Shown: positions 1 through 8,770 of the stretch, one piece after another
Position numbering within the stretch: the first letter of the stretch is position 1
Layout of the letters: each line of letters begins with the position of its first letter
NCBI GenBank assembly: GCA_038326165.1
Contig: JBBQJT010000044.1
Location: 1-30,683, forward strand
Direction: 5' to 3'
DNA from: JAEUUM01 sp038326165
Lineage (GTDB): Bacteria; Bacteroidota; Bacteroidia; Chitinophagales; Saprospiraceae
Length of the DNA stretch: 30,683 nucleotides
Notes under the pieces: generated by a model
Told to the model about the DNA's origin: nothing
The model's database searches: none
Seen by the model: only the letters and a program-made list of their open reading frames with translations
Translations under genes and position numbers: made by a program

Positions 1-127
1 CCAACGAATTTCCAACATGAATGACTAAGGTTCGGTTATAGTTCTTGTTTTTATCAATCCTAAACATGAAATAAATTACTGATACCTCGATTAAGACTCG
101 TTAACAGAAACTTGATCTTGGCAGGAA

Positions 128-1090
128 TTACTTCTGTTTCATAAAGTCAACAATGATCGGAAACTCCTTTTCTGGCTCTTCCACTTGGGGATTGTGTCCA
201 CTTTTCTCAAACATTACGAATTTGGCTTGCGGACAGTAGTCTTTGTATTTTACCATCATTCTTGGAACTGCAACCCTGTCATAACGTCCGGCAATTATTA
301 ATATTGGCATTTTTAGATCTTTCAGTTGCTTTCGAAAATCGAAATTGCCAATATCATTTCCAACAATAAAATCACCATCCTTTCCAACCATCTGATAATA
401 CAGCTTAGGATTGAAGGAATTAGGATAACTCTTGGCTCCTCGGCTCACAAATTTTTCAGGGTTGTACGCATACAAAAATCCGTAGGGCACTCGACCATAT
501 ATATCCTGATGAATACTGTCGCTGCTGATACCCCCTTGTTCACGGTGCTTCATTAATTCATCCCACACTTCTGGATAATTAACCATTATTTCATGATTGC
601 TGTTGTCATCGTTTTCCTGCCACATAACATAACTATGAAATCCATTTGCTAAAATGAGGTGACTTACATTTGAACCATATTTAATTGCATAACCCTGAGC
701 AACAAGACTGCCATAAGAATGCCCTAAAATGCTGATTTTGTTTAACTTCATTGCCTTTCTTAAGCCTTCAAGATCCTCAATGTCTCTGTCCAGAGAATAT
801 TCCTTTGCATCTTTTGCAATATCGGACTTCCCTCTTCCAAATCCATCAAAATAAATCAGTTGAATATTTCCTTTGACACTCAATGAATCAAAACTTCGCA
901 AGCCTTTGTGTGCTCCTCCCGGACCACCTGCTATCATAAACATTGGCTCGCCTGTCCCAACAGTCACCACCCAAAGTTTGGCGCCATTTACTTCATAATA
1001 TTTCCCATCTGTCCAACTGCTTGGAAATGCTTGCGCAAATAAACTACTACAAAATGCTATCAAGGAAAGAATGACAAATGCTTTTTTCAT
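128..1090 (-). CDS. secreted alpha/beta hydrolase (proline iminopeptidase-like)
   Basis: A 320-residue serine hydrolase of the alpha/beta fold. A signal peptide covers about residues 1-20 (MKKAF, hydrophobic core, then FAQ), so the enzyme is probably periplasmic. The nucleophile elbow GHSYG lies at 123-127 (Ser125). The charge relay is completed by Asp271 (AGRYD) and His299 (KSGHNP). GGPGG at 55-59 resembles the HGGPG oxyanion motif of prolyl iminopeptidases, but the first residue is Ala rather than His. The substrate cannot be read from sequence; peptide or ester hydrolysis is the family expectation. It is divergent from the POT peptide transporter at 1390, which would fit peptide use, but that is inference. 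A possible promoter -7 element (TAACTTTG, minus strand) lies at 1132-1139. Confidence 0.9.
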   Translation of the reverse strand: MKKAFVILSLIAFCSSLFAQAFPSSWTDGKYYEVNGAKLWVVTVGTGEPMFMIAGGPGGAHKGLRSFDSLSVKGNIQLIYFDGFGRGKSDIAKDAKEYSLDRDIEDLEGLRKAMKLNKISILGHSYGSLVAQGYAIKYGSNVSHLILANGFHSYVMWQENDDNSNHEIMVNYPEVWDELMKHREQGGISSDSIHQDIYGRVPYGFLYAYNPEKFVSRGAKSYPNSFNPKLYYQMVGKDGDFIVGNDIGNFDFRKQLKDLKMPILIIAGRYDRVAVPRMMVKYKDYCPQAKFVMFEKSGHNPQVEEPEKEFPIIVDFMKQK

Positions 1091-1389
1091 GCGTGAAATG
1101 TGTTGTATGAATGATTGGTTAGGAATGCAGGCAAAGTTATCTTTTTTCTGTTCAACTTAATATTCTGACGCTCTTCTTTATTCTCTTAAAGCATTTGCAA
1201 GCCTTTAAGTTTTGTAACTTATAACAAAATCTTGAATCACTACATTTCACTGAACGCTTGATCCTTCCTATACAAAATCGCTTTACAACTTCAGGTATTT
1301 ACTATAAAATATCATAGCTAAAAGAGACGCTTCAAATATTTTTTAGTTGATTTCTATAATTTCCATGAACTTAGGATTTATTTTACGCT
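1091..1389. other. divergent intergenic region between hydrolase and POT transporter
   Basis: A 299-base A/T-rich gap between two divergent genes. It holds a minus-strand -7-like box TAACTTTG (1132-1139) for the hydrolase, with no well-spaced -33 TTG. It also holds an inverted repeat TTTTGT/ACAAAA (1210-1215 and 1224-1229, 8-base loop) that could be an operator. I see no clear TAnnTTTG promoter for the plus-strand transporter and no coding sequence. Confidence 0.4.
1132..1139 (-). promoter_or_regulatory. possible -7 element of hydrolase promoter
   Basis: TAACTTTG on the minus strand matches the Bacteroidota -7 consensus TAnnTTTG and would give a leader of roughly 40 bases. The nearest TTG is only 13 bases upstream of it, shorter than the usual 17-23, so the assignment is weak. 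Confidence 0.35.
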
Positions 1390-2709
1390 ATGAACCACAC
1401 AGAACCAACTTGGCTGGGCCACCCAAAAGGATTGTTTGTATTATTCATGACCGAATTGTGGGAACGATTCAGTTTCTATGGGATGCGTGCAATTTTAGTA
1501 CTCTATTTGACCGCTAAAACAACCGAAAAATTTCCTGGACTGGAATGGACCAATGCTGAAGCTTTGTCTTTTTATGGTTGGTACGGATTTTTGGTTTACA
1601 TGGCTTCCCTGCCGGGCGGCTATATAGCGGATAGAATATTGGGCCAAAAGAAAACGGTATTCTTAGGTGCAGCACTTTTGGCAATAGGTCATGGAATCTT
1701 GGCATTTCCAGAGTTGTGGACTTTCTATTTGGGAATTGCATTTATCGTAGCTGGAGTTGGATGCCTGAAGCCAAATATTTCCACTATGGTAGGTGGACTC
1801 TATGCGCCGGAAGATATCCGCCGTGATCGTGGGTTTACAATATTTTACATCGGAATCAATATTGGTGCAGCTATAGCACCTATACTGGTTGGTTATGTTG
1901 CAGTGCAATATGGTTGGCACTATGGCTTTGCATTGGCCGGATTGGGCATGGCAGTAAGTTTGATCTGGTATTGGTACGGCATGAAATATCTTAAATCTGT
2001 TGGCAACCTCATAAAGCTAAGTTCAAGCGAAAAAGCCGACCTAAAAGCCACCAAACTAAGCCAAATTGAATGGGATAGATTGAAAGTGCTGGGCATTTCT
2101 TTTTTGATATTGATTGTTTTCTGGGGTGCATACGAACAAGCAGGTGGCCTGATGAATCTCTATGCAGACCAAAAGACAAACAGAATGATTGGAAGCTTCG
2201 AAGTTCCAACGGCCTGGTTCCAGTCTTTAAGTGCAATATTTGTAATATTATTGGGAACATTTGTTGCCTTATTTTGGGAACGAAGGAAGAGAAAGGGGAA
2301 ACAAGCTTCTAGCATGTTCCAAATGTCAATTGGCACGATGATCATGGGCTCAGGATTTATTTTCATGTCTTTGGCAGCAGCCCAACAAGCCGTTGAAGGA
2401 AAGGCAGCAATGTATTGGTTGGTAGCTGCTTATTTATTTCATGTTATAGGCGAATTGAGTTCTTCGCCAGTTGTCCTGTCTTTTATCACCAAATTAGCAC
2501 CAGCTCGTTACGCATCCATGGTAATGGGTGCCTATTGGGCAATAACAGGTTTAGGCGAAAAACTTGCTGGAATGTTAGGAGCTTGGTCACAAACAGTAGG
2601 AGAATTCGAGATTTTCACTGGAATTGCCCTGTTCTGTATAGCTTTCGCAGGAATTATTTTGCTATTTTTACCAAGGTTCAAACGCTTGGCACATGGAGCA
2701 GATGTATAA
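1390..2709 (+). CDS. POT/PTR family proton-coupled peptide transporter
   Basis: A 439-residue inner-membrane transporter of the proton-dependent oligopeptide family (major facilitator superfamily), expected to import di- and tripeptides. The TM1 proton-binding signature ExxERFxxYG is present near residues 22-31 (ELWERFSFYG). The PTR2 signature follows in GGYIADRILGQKK, and FYIGINIGAAIAP matches the conserved TM5 segment. About 12 hydrophobic segments are visible with a central polar loop around residues 200-230. It is slightly shorter than many Bacteroidota POT proteins. The start at ATG 1390 is supported because the ExxERF motif then sits at its usual distance from the N-terminus. It ends 2 bases from the convergent barrel gene. 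Confidence 0.93.
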   Translation: MNHTEPTWLGHPKGLFVLFMTELWERFSFYGMRAILVLYLTAKTTEKFPGLEWTNAEALSFYGWYGFLVYMASLPGGYIADRILGQKKTVFLGAALLAIGHGILAFPELWTFYLGIAFIVAGVGCLKPNISTMVGGLYAPEDIRRDRGFTIFYIGINIGAAIAPILVGYVAVQYGWHYGFALAGLGMAVSLIWYWYGMKYLKSVGNLIKLSSSEKADLKATKLSQIEWDRLKVLGISFLILIVFWGAYEQAGGLMNLYADQKTNRMIGSFEVPTAWFQSLSAIFVILLGTFVALFWERRKRKGKQASSMFQMSIGTMIMGSGFIFMSLAAAQQAVEGKAAMYWLVAAYLFHVIGELSSSPVVLSFITKLAPARYASMVMGAYWAITGLGEKLAGMLGAWSQTVGEFEIFTGIALFCIAFAGIILLFLPRFKRLAHGADV

Positions 2710-2711
2710 GA

Positions 2712-3821
2712 TTAAGGGCTTACCAAATGGATTCCAATATTGAAATAAACAGGATTGGTCAAACTATTGAGCTGTGAATATTTTTGGTTGCCAAAAAAAC
2801 CACGGAAGAAATCACCATCCCCTTCTATCCTGTCAACATTAAAACTGTAATCGTTCCTCCATCCTGCTTGTGCACTGAACCAAACGAATCCTTTGATCTG
2901 TCTTTGGTATTCCACTTTTGCTCTCAATTCACTTCTGCGAAGTTCATAATTCGTATTGGTGTTCGATAAATTCGCAAGATGGTAGGAAGCTCCTTCCAAT
3001 TCATATCCAATCAGGATCAAATTCCTTGGGTTAATTGTCAGCCTAAAGTTAGCACGAGCTGGAAAAAGAATCTCTGTGCCGTACTTTCTATTGGGTGCTG
3101 TCCAGTTGAACATCACTACTGGAATGTAGTTCATCTCGCCCACTCTGTATGTTCTTGAAATACCTACACCCCATTGCTTTCGGTCATTGGAGCGTTTTCC
3201 CCAAATCACGGCTCCGGAATATCTCAATTTGCTCAAGGAGGGAACATCGTCAAAGCCATAATCACCATTCAAATCAGCAGATCCTTGAAACAATAAAAAA
3301 CTCTTTTCCCCCAGTGGTTTGAATATGGTTGAGTGAACTCCAGCACTTGTTAAGCCACGCGCATCCAATCCAGAAAGCATTCCGTTGTTTAATTCAGCAT
3401 TTGGCTCATTGCCTTGTGGAGTAATACTGTTGATATCGTAATTGGTGTTTACAAAATTGAGGCCCATCTGCCAGACCAATTCATTTTTTGAAATGATCGG
3501 GATGTTGGCAAACAGTCTGAGTCCAGCAGTTTTATCGATATTTCCTTTGTGGCCAAAAAGAGCTGAATCGTCTTTATCATATTCTCCAGGCCTTGAAGAA
3601 AAAGCTTCATATCCCAATTGTTGATCCCAGGAGACTGAAATCAAACGCTGTGGAGAAAGATCATATATTTTAGGGCTGCAATACCTTTTGGCGCCATCAT
3701 CTGCGAATCCGACATTCTCATATTGACTAAAATCTTCTTCAACAATTGTATCCTGGACCTGAGCATTCATAAAATTCACCAAAAACATCAATCCGAGCAG
3801 GAACGCAAACTTTCTAATCAT
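2712..3821 (-). CDS. outer-membrane beta-barrel protein, DUF6268-like
   Basis: A 369-residue exported protein with a signal peptide (about residues 1-20, ending MNAQ) followed by alternating amphipathic strands rich in aromatic residues (for example LVWQMGLNFVNTNY, RKQWGVGISRTYRVGE, FVWFSAQAGWRND), the pattern of an outer-membrane barrel. I assign it tentatively to the DUF6268 barrel family common in Bacteroidota; its substrate or role is unknown. It is the last gene of a three-gene minus-strand cluster (lipoprotein, DUF2147, barrel), starting 14 bases after the DUF2147 stop, so co-transcription is likely. Confidence 0.7.
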   Translation of the reverse strand: MIRKFAFLLGLMFLVNFMNAQVQDTIVEEDFSQYENVGFADDGAKRYCSPKIYDLSPQRLISVSWDQQLGYEAFSSRPGEYDKDDSALFGHKGNIDKTAGLRLFANIPIISKNELVWQMGLNFVNTNYDINSITPQGNEPNAELNNGMLSGLDARGLTSAGVHSTIFKPLGEKSFLLFQGSADLNGDYGFDDVPSLSKLRYSGAVIWGKRSNDRKQWGVGISRTYRVGEMNYIPVVMFNWTAPNRKYGTEILFPARANFRLTINPRNLILIGYELEGASYHLANLSNTNTNYELRRSELRAKVEYQRQIKGFVWFSAQAGWRNDYSFNVDRIEGDGDFFRGFFGNQKYSQLNSLTNPVYFNIGIHLVSP

Positions 3822-3835
3822 TGGGGCCTAATTTA

Positions 3836-4291
3836 TTATTTAACCATTATTCTCTTCCACACATCAGTCCTTCCCAGAGCTTTTACTCCAATAAATCCTC
3901 GAATGTCAAGTGTATTGTCATCCTTCATTTTAATAACGCAGCTGTAAGTACTGCCATTTTCAGGATCATAAATTGTGCCATCAGCCCATTCTCCTTTGCC
4001 CTTTGATACAAAATCTTTCAACAATCTATAGCCCTTCAATGGAAGAGTCCTCAAGGATGCATCTTCATTATTTTTATCCACTTTAGGCTTCTTGGTTACA
4101 GGGTCAATAGGTTCGCGCAACCACACTATTTTGCCAAAATACTTATTTCCTATTTTCTCAACTTTTACTCTGGCTTTTCCATTGCTGGGTTCCCACAAGC
4201 CAATCAGCTTATCTGCATTATCCTGAGCCACGGCTTGAACTGACAAACCAGTAAGCAAAACACTGAACAACAAAATTCCAATTTTTTTCAT
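3836..4291 (-). CDS. secreted DUF2147 family protein
   Basis: A 151-residue protein with a clear signal peptide (about 1-22, ending AVAQ) and a DUF2147 domain: the family opening LIGLWEPSNGKARVKVEK, a central YFGKIVWLREP, and the closing pattern LDIRGFIGVKALGRTDVWKR. The family is a small lipocalin-like beta-barrel found across Proteobacteria and Bacteroidota, with no agreed biochemical role. The gene starts 5 bases after the upstream lipoprotein stop and precedes the barrel gene by 14 bases, so it sits in the middle of an envelope operon. Confidence 0.88.
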   Translation of the reverse strand: MKKIGILLFSVLLTGLSVQAVAQDNADKLIGLWEPSNGKARVKVEKIGNKYFGKIVWLREPIDPVTKKPKVDKNNEDASLRTLPLKGYRLLKDFVSKGKGEWADGTIYDPENGSTYSCVIKMKDDNTLDIRGFIGVKALGRTDVWKRIMVK

Positions 4292-4296
4292 TTTTT

Positions 4297-4803
4297 CTAT
4301 TTAAAGGTTAGTTGAAAATCTAAATCTGCACGCATCACCAAATTCATTGACGTATCTTTTGCCAGATCAGCGTCCAAAACAAAACTTAGTTGCTTTTGCT
4401 TGAAATATGGGCTGAGATCACCTTGATTTTGAGATAAATTTATTGATAGAAGATTCTGACCAGATGGAATGGGATTGATTCCTCCCAATTCCTTCATTTC
4501 GGCCTGATCTGATGCTATTTGAAGTGAAATTGATTTAATCAGATCGAAACTGGATGAATCGACCATAGAAAAGTCAGCTTTCATTAATTTCATGCCTGCC
4601 AATTGGTCCAAATTTTTTCCTTGGGTCTTCAAAAAGGCCTCCATTTCAACTTGATATTCGCATTGAGCTGTATTTGATCCTTCAAACAAAGGGCCATCTG
4701 CCTTTATGAGCACATTGCTGATTGAATAATTGATTGATTCCTTTTTGCCAGCACATGAAATCAAAAAAATCATTAACGCATAGGAATATTTTAGTATCTT
4801 CAT
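4297..4803 (-). CDS. hypothetical lipoprotein, first gene of envelope operon
   Basis: A 168-residue protein I do not recognise as a named family. The N-terminus is a type II (lipoprotein) signal: short basic start, hydrophobic stretch, lipobox LISC with acylation expected at Cys17, followed by AGKKES. The rest alternates short beta-strand-like segments, loosely reminiscent of YceI-like lipocalin folds, but I see no diagnostic motif. It heads the operon with DUF2147 and the DUF6268-like barrel. A possible promoter lies just upstream: TACCTTG at 4823-4829 with TTG 16 bases further up. Confidence 0.8.
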   Translation of the reverse strand: MKILKYSYALMIFLISCAGKKESINYSISNVLIKADGPLFEGSNTAQCEYQVEMEAFLKTQGKNLDQLAGMKLMKADFSMVDSSSFDLIKSISLQIASDQAEMKELGGINPIPSGQNLLSINLSQNQGDLSPYFKQKQLSFVLDADLAKDTSMNLVMRADLDFQLTFK

Positions 4804-4822
4804 AAGTCATTGAATTTTGAAG

Positions 4823-4848
4823 CAAGGTACGAAACATTTCAAAATCAA
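4823..4848 (-). promoter_or_regulatory. possible promoter of lipoprotein-DUF2147-barrel operon
   Basis: On the minus strand a TTG (4846-4848) is followed after 16 bases by TACCTTGC, which is the Bacteroidota -7 box TAnnTTTG lacking one T. It would give a leader of about 15-20 bases to the ATG at 4803. The missing base makes it a weak match. Confidence 0.3.
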
Positions 4849-4911
4849 AAAGCTTGAAATGGATTGGATTTTCATCTCATAATTTTAATTCGAAGGGTAA
4901 AAATACAAACA

Positions 4912-5619
4912 ATGAGCAAATATTATAATACTTTCCGCTTATCGGGTCTTACATGTGAAGCGTGTGTATATAGCGTGAAATACTTGATGAACAAGATTGA
5001 TGGGCTAGAGTCTATTGAAATTGACGAAAATATGAATAGTGCTGATATCATTTCAAGTAGAAATATTTCGCTAGAGGAGCTTCAAAATTCTTTAAAATCC
5101 AACTCCAAATACAAAATTTCAACCACTGAAAATATCATAGAAACTAAAAGTGGTATTTGGAAAACCTACAAGCCACTTTTTATTATAGCGTCTTATATTC
5201 TTTTGATTTCAGCAATAGCTGCGCGGGGGGATTGGATGGCAGGAATGCGATATTTTATGGCAGGATTCTTCATTGTTTTCTCGTTTTTCAAAATGTTGGA
5301 TATTCCGTCCTTTGCCTCTAGCTATCGCATGTATGATATCATTGCAGCACGAATACCGGGATATGGTTTGGTTTATCCTTTTATAGAGTTGGGCTTAGGG
5401 ATACTATTTTTAACGAATTTCATGCCAAAGGAAACCAATATTGTGACTTTGATATTGATGCTGATTGGAAGTGCTGGCGTATTGCAATCAGTGTTGAATA
5501 AAACAAAAATAAGGTGTGCTTGTCTAGGTACAGTTTTTAACCTGCCTATGTCATACATAACCCTAATTGAAGACTTATTGATGGCGGGCATGAGCATAGT
5601 GATGCTGATGAATTTATAA
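4912..5619 (+). CDS. heavy-metal-associated domain fused to MauE/DoxX-like membrane domain
   Basis: A 235-residue protein from ATG 4912. An open reading frame extends to a codon at 4864, but the heavy-metal domain begins correctly at MSKYYNTFRLSGLTC. Residues 1-70 form a ferredoxin-like heavy-metal-associated domain with metal-binding CxxC (Cys15, Cys18). Residues about 80-235 carry four hydrophobic segments resembling MauE/DoxX redox-associated membrane proteins, with a second Cys pair CAC (Cys202, Cys204) near the C-terminus, before FNLPMSYITLIEDLLMAGMS. The likely role is metal or thiol handling at the inner membrane; copper is the usual ligand of such domains, but this is inferred. It is monocistronic or first of a loose plus-strand group with DUF1761. 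Confidence 0.8.
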   Translation: MSKYYNTFRLSGLTCEACVYSVKYLMNKIDGLESIEIDENMNSADIISSRNISLEELQNSLKSNSKYKISTTENIIETKSGIWKTYKPLFIIASYILLISAIAARGDWMAGMRYFMAGFFIVFSFFKMLDIPSFASSYRMYDIIAARIPGYGLVYPFIELGLGILFLTNFMPKETNIVTLILMLIGSAGVLQSVLNKTKIRCACLGTVFNLPMSYITLIEDLLMAGMSIVMLMNL

Positions 5620-5683
5620 GTTTGTCAAGAACTGGCTGGCTTTGAGAGTCCTGAATTAGAATATCGTAGATGAGCTGAAATGC

Positions 5684-5711
5684 TTGATTATCGATAATTT
5701 ACTTACTTTAG
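5684..5711 (+). promoter_or_regulatory. possible promoter of DUF1761 gene with palindromic spacer
   Basis: TTG (5684-5686), a 17-base spacer and TACTTTAG (5704-5711) approximate the Bacteroidota promoter with one mismatch in the -7 box. The spacer begins with a perfect 12-base palindrome ATTATCGATAAT (5687-5698), a possible operator. It supports translation from ATG 5750 rather than from the TTG at 5684. Confidence 0.35.
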
Positions 5712-5749
5712 CTATTGGAAAGAGCAGATTACCTAAAAACCTAAATGTT

Positions 5750-6154
5750 ATGGATTTACTATCATTCAACTGGTTGGCAATAATTTTGGCTGCTATTTCA
5801 TCTTTTGCATTGGGGTTTGTATGGTATTTGCCACAAGTTTTCGGAAAAACATGGCAGCGACTTGCTGGACTGAGTGATGAAACAATAAGAAAAGGAAACC
5901 TTTTTACGATTTTTGGTTCCGCATTTGGGCTATCAATAATAATGAGTACAATTTTATACCCGATGGTCGAAAGCAGAACTTTTGTAGAAGGATTTACTCT
6001 GAGTTTAACCATTGGAGTTGGATTTATAGCAACCTCAATTGGGATCATTTACCTTTACCAGAGGAAATCATTAGTTCTGTGGCTAATAGATGCGGGTTAT
6101 CAAGTGCTTTCAATTGCAATAATGGGTGGAATAATAGCATTAATGGAAGGATAG
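5750..6154 (+). CDS. DUF1761 family small membrane protein
   Basis: A 134-residue integral membrane protein of the DUF1761 family. It opens MDLLSFNWLAIILAAISSF and continues with the family pattern GFVWYLPQVFGKTWQRLAG, in which a first transmembrane helix is followed by a tryptophan-rich juxtamembrane stretch. Four hydrophobic segments are visible. Function is unknown across the family. ATG 5750 is preferred over the upstream in-frame TTG (5684), because the family starts here and the upstream segment looks like promoter. It lies 58 bases before the sodium:solute symporter on the same strand. Confidence 0.8.
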   Translation: MDLLSFNWLAIILAAISSFALGFVWYLPQVFGKTWQRLAGLSDETIRKGNLFTIFGSAFGLSIIMSTILYPMVESRTFVEGFTLSLTIGVGFIATSIGIIYLYQRKSLVLWLIDAGYQVLSIAIMGGIIALMEG

Positions 6155-6212
6155 TCCACATGGAAGTTACTCAGAAAAACACTCCTGAATTTCATAAAAA
6201 ACACAAGGTTTA

Positions 6213-7724
6213 ATGGCAGCAAGTACCTTACTCATAGTTATTATCGGATATTTTGGAATATTGTTGGTTGTTTCGTGGCTAACTAGCAGAAATGCCACAA
6301 ACGACTCTTTTTTTATTGGCAATAGAAACAGCAATTGGGTATTGGTTGCATTCGGCATGATTGGGACCAGTTTGAGTGGTGTAACGTTTGTCAGTGTGCC
6401 GGGAGGAGTTGCAAAGGACTCATTTGCTTATTTTCAAATCACAATAGGTTATTTATTGGGCTATTTGGTTATAGCATATGTTTTGTTGCCGCTTTATTAC
6501 AAGCTAAATCTCACGAGCATTTATAATTACCTCAGCACCCGACTTGGTTTTAAGTCATACAAAACTGGAGCAAGTTTCTTTATACTCAGTCGTACCTTGG
6601 GCGCAACTGCACGTTTGTATTTGGTAGTGAACATATTGCAAGAAGGAATTTTGAACAGCTTCAATGTCCCTTTTTGGGTTACTACAATGGTATTGCTTAG
6701 CATGATCTTGATCTACACTTATGAGGGCGGCGTCAAGACCATTGTTTACACCGATATGTTACAAACAACGTGTATGTTGCTGGGGCTCATCATTTGTACA
6801 ATGTATCTATTGAGCCAAATGAATCTAAGTGTGGGCGAAGCGGTTCAACAATTGGGAAGCACAATGAATCCCGCAAATGCGCCGTACTCAAAAATATTTT
6901 TTACCGACCCTTCCAGTAAACTTTTCTTTGTCAAGCAAATTCTGGCTGGAGCGTTCATAGCCATCACCATGACAGGCATGGATCAGGAAATGATGCAAAA
7001 AAACATCAGCGTCAAAAGCTTAAAAGATTCACAGAAGAATGTAATCACGCTGAGTTTAATTATGTTGGTTGTTATATTAATGTTTTTATTTCTGGGCGGA
7101 GTAATGCATTTGTACGCGCTCGAAAAAGGTGCCATCTGGGATGCAGGCAAGTTGATGCTCGACGGCAAGAATATCACGAATGATAAACTATTTCCAATAC
7201 TGGCACTCAACTATATGCCTCAAGTGTTTAGCATCATTTTTATCATTGCATTAATCAGCGCACTTTTCCCAAGTGCGGATGGAGCAATTACAGCTTTGAC
7301 TTCCTCATTTTGCATAGATATTTTGGGAATCAGGCGGAGAGATGAACTGAGTGAAGAAAAGCAGAAAAAAATACGCCAGCGTGTTCATTTGGTCTTCGCA
7401 GCCATATTTCTATTGTTCGTAATGGTCTTTAAATGGCTAAATGACCCAAGTATGATAGGGGTAATATTGAAAATTGCAAGTTTCACGTATGGCCCATTGT
7501 TGGGATTATTTACATTTGGGATATTGACCAAGCGCAGTGTCAAGGACCAATTGGTTCCTGTTGTTTGCATATCCGCACCAATCATTTGCTATGCGGTTGA
7601 CAAGTACCAAGACCAACTTTTTGGGGGATTCGAAGTTGGTCTTGAGTTACTCATTATCAATGGTTTGTTGACCTTTATTGGATTGTGGTTTATTTCAAGC
7701 CACAAGAGAGAAGTTATATCGTAA
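6213..7724 (+). CDS. sodium:solute symporter (SSS family)
   Basis: A 503-residue inner-membrane protein with about 13 hydrophobic segments, typical of sodium:solute symporters. The N-terminal pattern (YFGILLVVSWLTSR, then FFIGNRNSNWVLVAFGMIGTSLSG) and the central segment YEGGVKTIVYTDMLQTTCML are hallmarks of the family, and ALISALFPSADGAITALTSSF matches the TM8 sodium-site region. The substrate (sugar, carboxylate or amino acid) cannot be told from sequence. The 3' end overlaps the convergent PfkB kinase gene by 11 bases; the kinase might act on an imported sugar, but opposite strands make joint control unproven. Confidence 0.92.
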   Translation: MAASTLLIVIIGYFGILLVVSWLTSRNATNDSFFIGNRNSNWVLVAFGMIGTSLSGVTFVSVPGGVAKDSFAYFQITIGYLLGYLVIAYVLLPLYYKLNLTSIYNYLSTRLGFKSYKTGASFFILSRTLGATARLYLVVNILQEGILNSFNVPFWVTTMVLLSMILIYTYEGGVKTIVYTDMLQTTCMLLGLIICTMYLLSQMNLSVGEAVQQLGSTMNPANAPYSKIFFTDPSSKLFFVKQILAGAFIAITMTGMDQEMMQKNISVKSLKDSQKNVITLSLIMLVVILMFLFLGGVMHLYALEKGAIWDAGKLMLDGKNITNDKLFPILALNYMPQVFSIIFIIALISALFPSADGAITALTSSFCIDILGIRRRDELSEEKQKKIRQRVHLVFAAIFLLFVMVFKWLNDPSMIGVILKIASFTYGPLLGLFTFGILTKRSVKDQLVPVVCISAPIICYAVDKYQDQLFGGFEVGLELLIINGLLTFIGLWFISSHKREVIS

Positions 7725-8628
7725 AATGTACCAGTCTTTTGAACTGTTGCAATCTATCGACAATCATTTCATCATCCAATCCTTGCAATTTTGTTAAGCT
7801 GAAGTCTTCGACACAAAAAGATGCCAAGGCAGAACCATAAATCATGGCTTTCTTCAGGTTGACGGCAGATTTTTTTCCGCTACGCGCCAAATACCCTACA
7901 AATCCTCCAGCAAAAGTATCGCCGGCACCAGTTGGATCAATGACCTCATTGAGCGGCAAGGCAGGAGCAAAGAAAACTTCATCTTTGTGAAACAACAATG
8001 CACCGTGCTCACCTTTTTTTATTACAAGTGTTTTAGGGCCCATTTTACGAATAACTGCAGCAGCTTTGACCAGAGAATGTTCACCACTCAATTGTCGTGC
8101 CTCTTCATCATTAATGGTTAGGATGTCCACCTTTTTTAGGACTTTTTTCAGTGAGGGCATAGCGATATCCATCCAAAAATTCATGGTATCCAATAAAACC
8201 AAGTCAGGCTTTCTATCCATTTGTTTAAGCACCTGCATTTGGATATCGGGTGTCAGGTTGCCAAGCATGACAATTTTACTTTTTTTATAGCTCTCTGGCA
8301 ATATTGGGTTAAAATCCGCCAAAACATTCAAATCAGTTATGAGGGTATCCCTGCTATTCATATTGTCATGATATTTACCTGACCAATAGAAAGATTTTCC
8401 ACCTTTGATAACTTGAAGCCCTTCCGTATTCACACCCCTACTTTCCAGTTTTTGTCTTTCATCAGCAGGCCAATCTTCACCGATTACGGACACAAGATTA
8501 ATGTTTTTATAAAAATAACTAGCAGCCCAACAAATATAAGTTGCAGCACCTCCAATGGCCTTATCCACTGATCCATAAGGGGTTTCGATGCTATCAAATG
8601 CTACTGTTCCAACAACCAAAAGACTCAT
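7714..8628 (-). CDS. PfkB family carbohydrate kinase
   Basis: A 304-residue sugar or nucleoside kinase of the ribokinase/PfkB family. The N-terminal MSLLVVGTVAFDSIETPYG and the glycine motif GGAATYICWAA form the substrate pocket. The C-terminal signature DPTGAGDTFAGGF holds the catalytic Asp and the anion hole; DILTINDEEARQLSG matches the conserved helix before the ATP site. The start at ATG 8628 is chosen because the first beta-strand begins there; the frame is open 14 codons further up without matching the family. The substrate is not identifiable. The stop overlaps the end of the symporter gene by 11 bases in convergent orientation. Confidence 0.9.
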   Translation of the reverse strand: MSLLVVGTVAFDSIETPYGSVDKAIGGAATYICWAASYFYKNINLVSVIGEDWPADERQKLESRGVNTEGLQVIKGGKSFYWSGKYHDNMNSRDTLITDLNVLADFNPILPESYKKSKIVMLGNLTPDIQMQVLKQMDRKPDLVLLDTMNFWMDIAMPSLKKVLKKVDILTINDEEARQLSGEHSLVKAAAVIRKMGPKTLVIKKGEHGALLFHKDEVFFAPALPLNEVIDPTGAGDTFAGGFVGYLARSGKKSAVNLKKAMIYGSALASFCVEDFSLTKLQGLDDEMIVDRLQQFKRLVHFTI

Positions 8629-8770
8629 AGTAAAAAATTTAGTGGCACAAATATTGTACTTTATTGGCAATTGATATACATTTGCATCGATTTTGAAGTA
8701 ATGACATCAAAAGTTAACATTGAAAAGTACAAATAAGGTCACTTTAATCCCTTATTTCTGCAAAATAGAA

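Noticed and set aside
2415..2777. 120-codon plus-strand open frame across the end of the POT gene
   Set aside because: Out of frame with the clear transporter; its low-complexity composition suggests a shadow.
5656..6048. 130-codon minus-strand open frame opposite DUF1761
   Set aside because: The plus-strand frame has the family pattern and membrane helices; the minus frame is a shadow.
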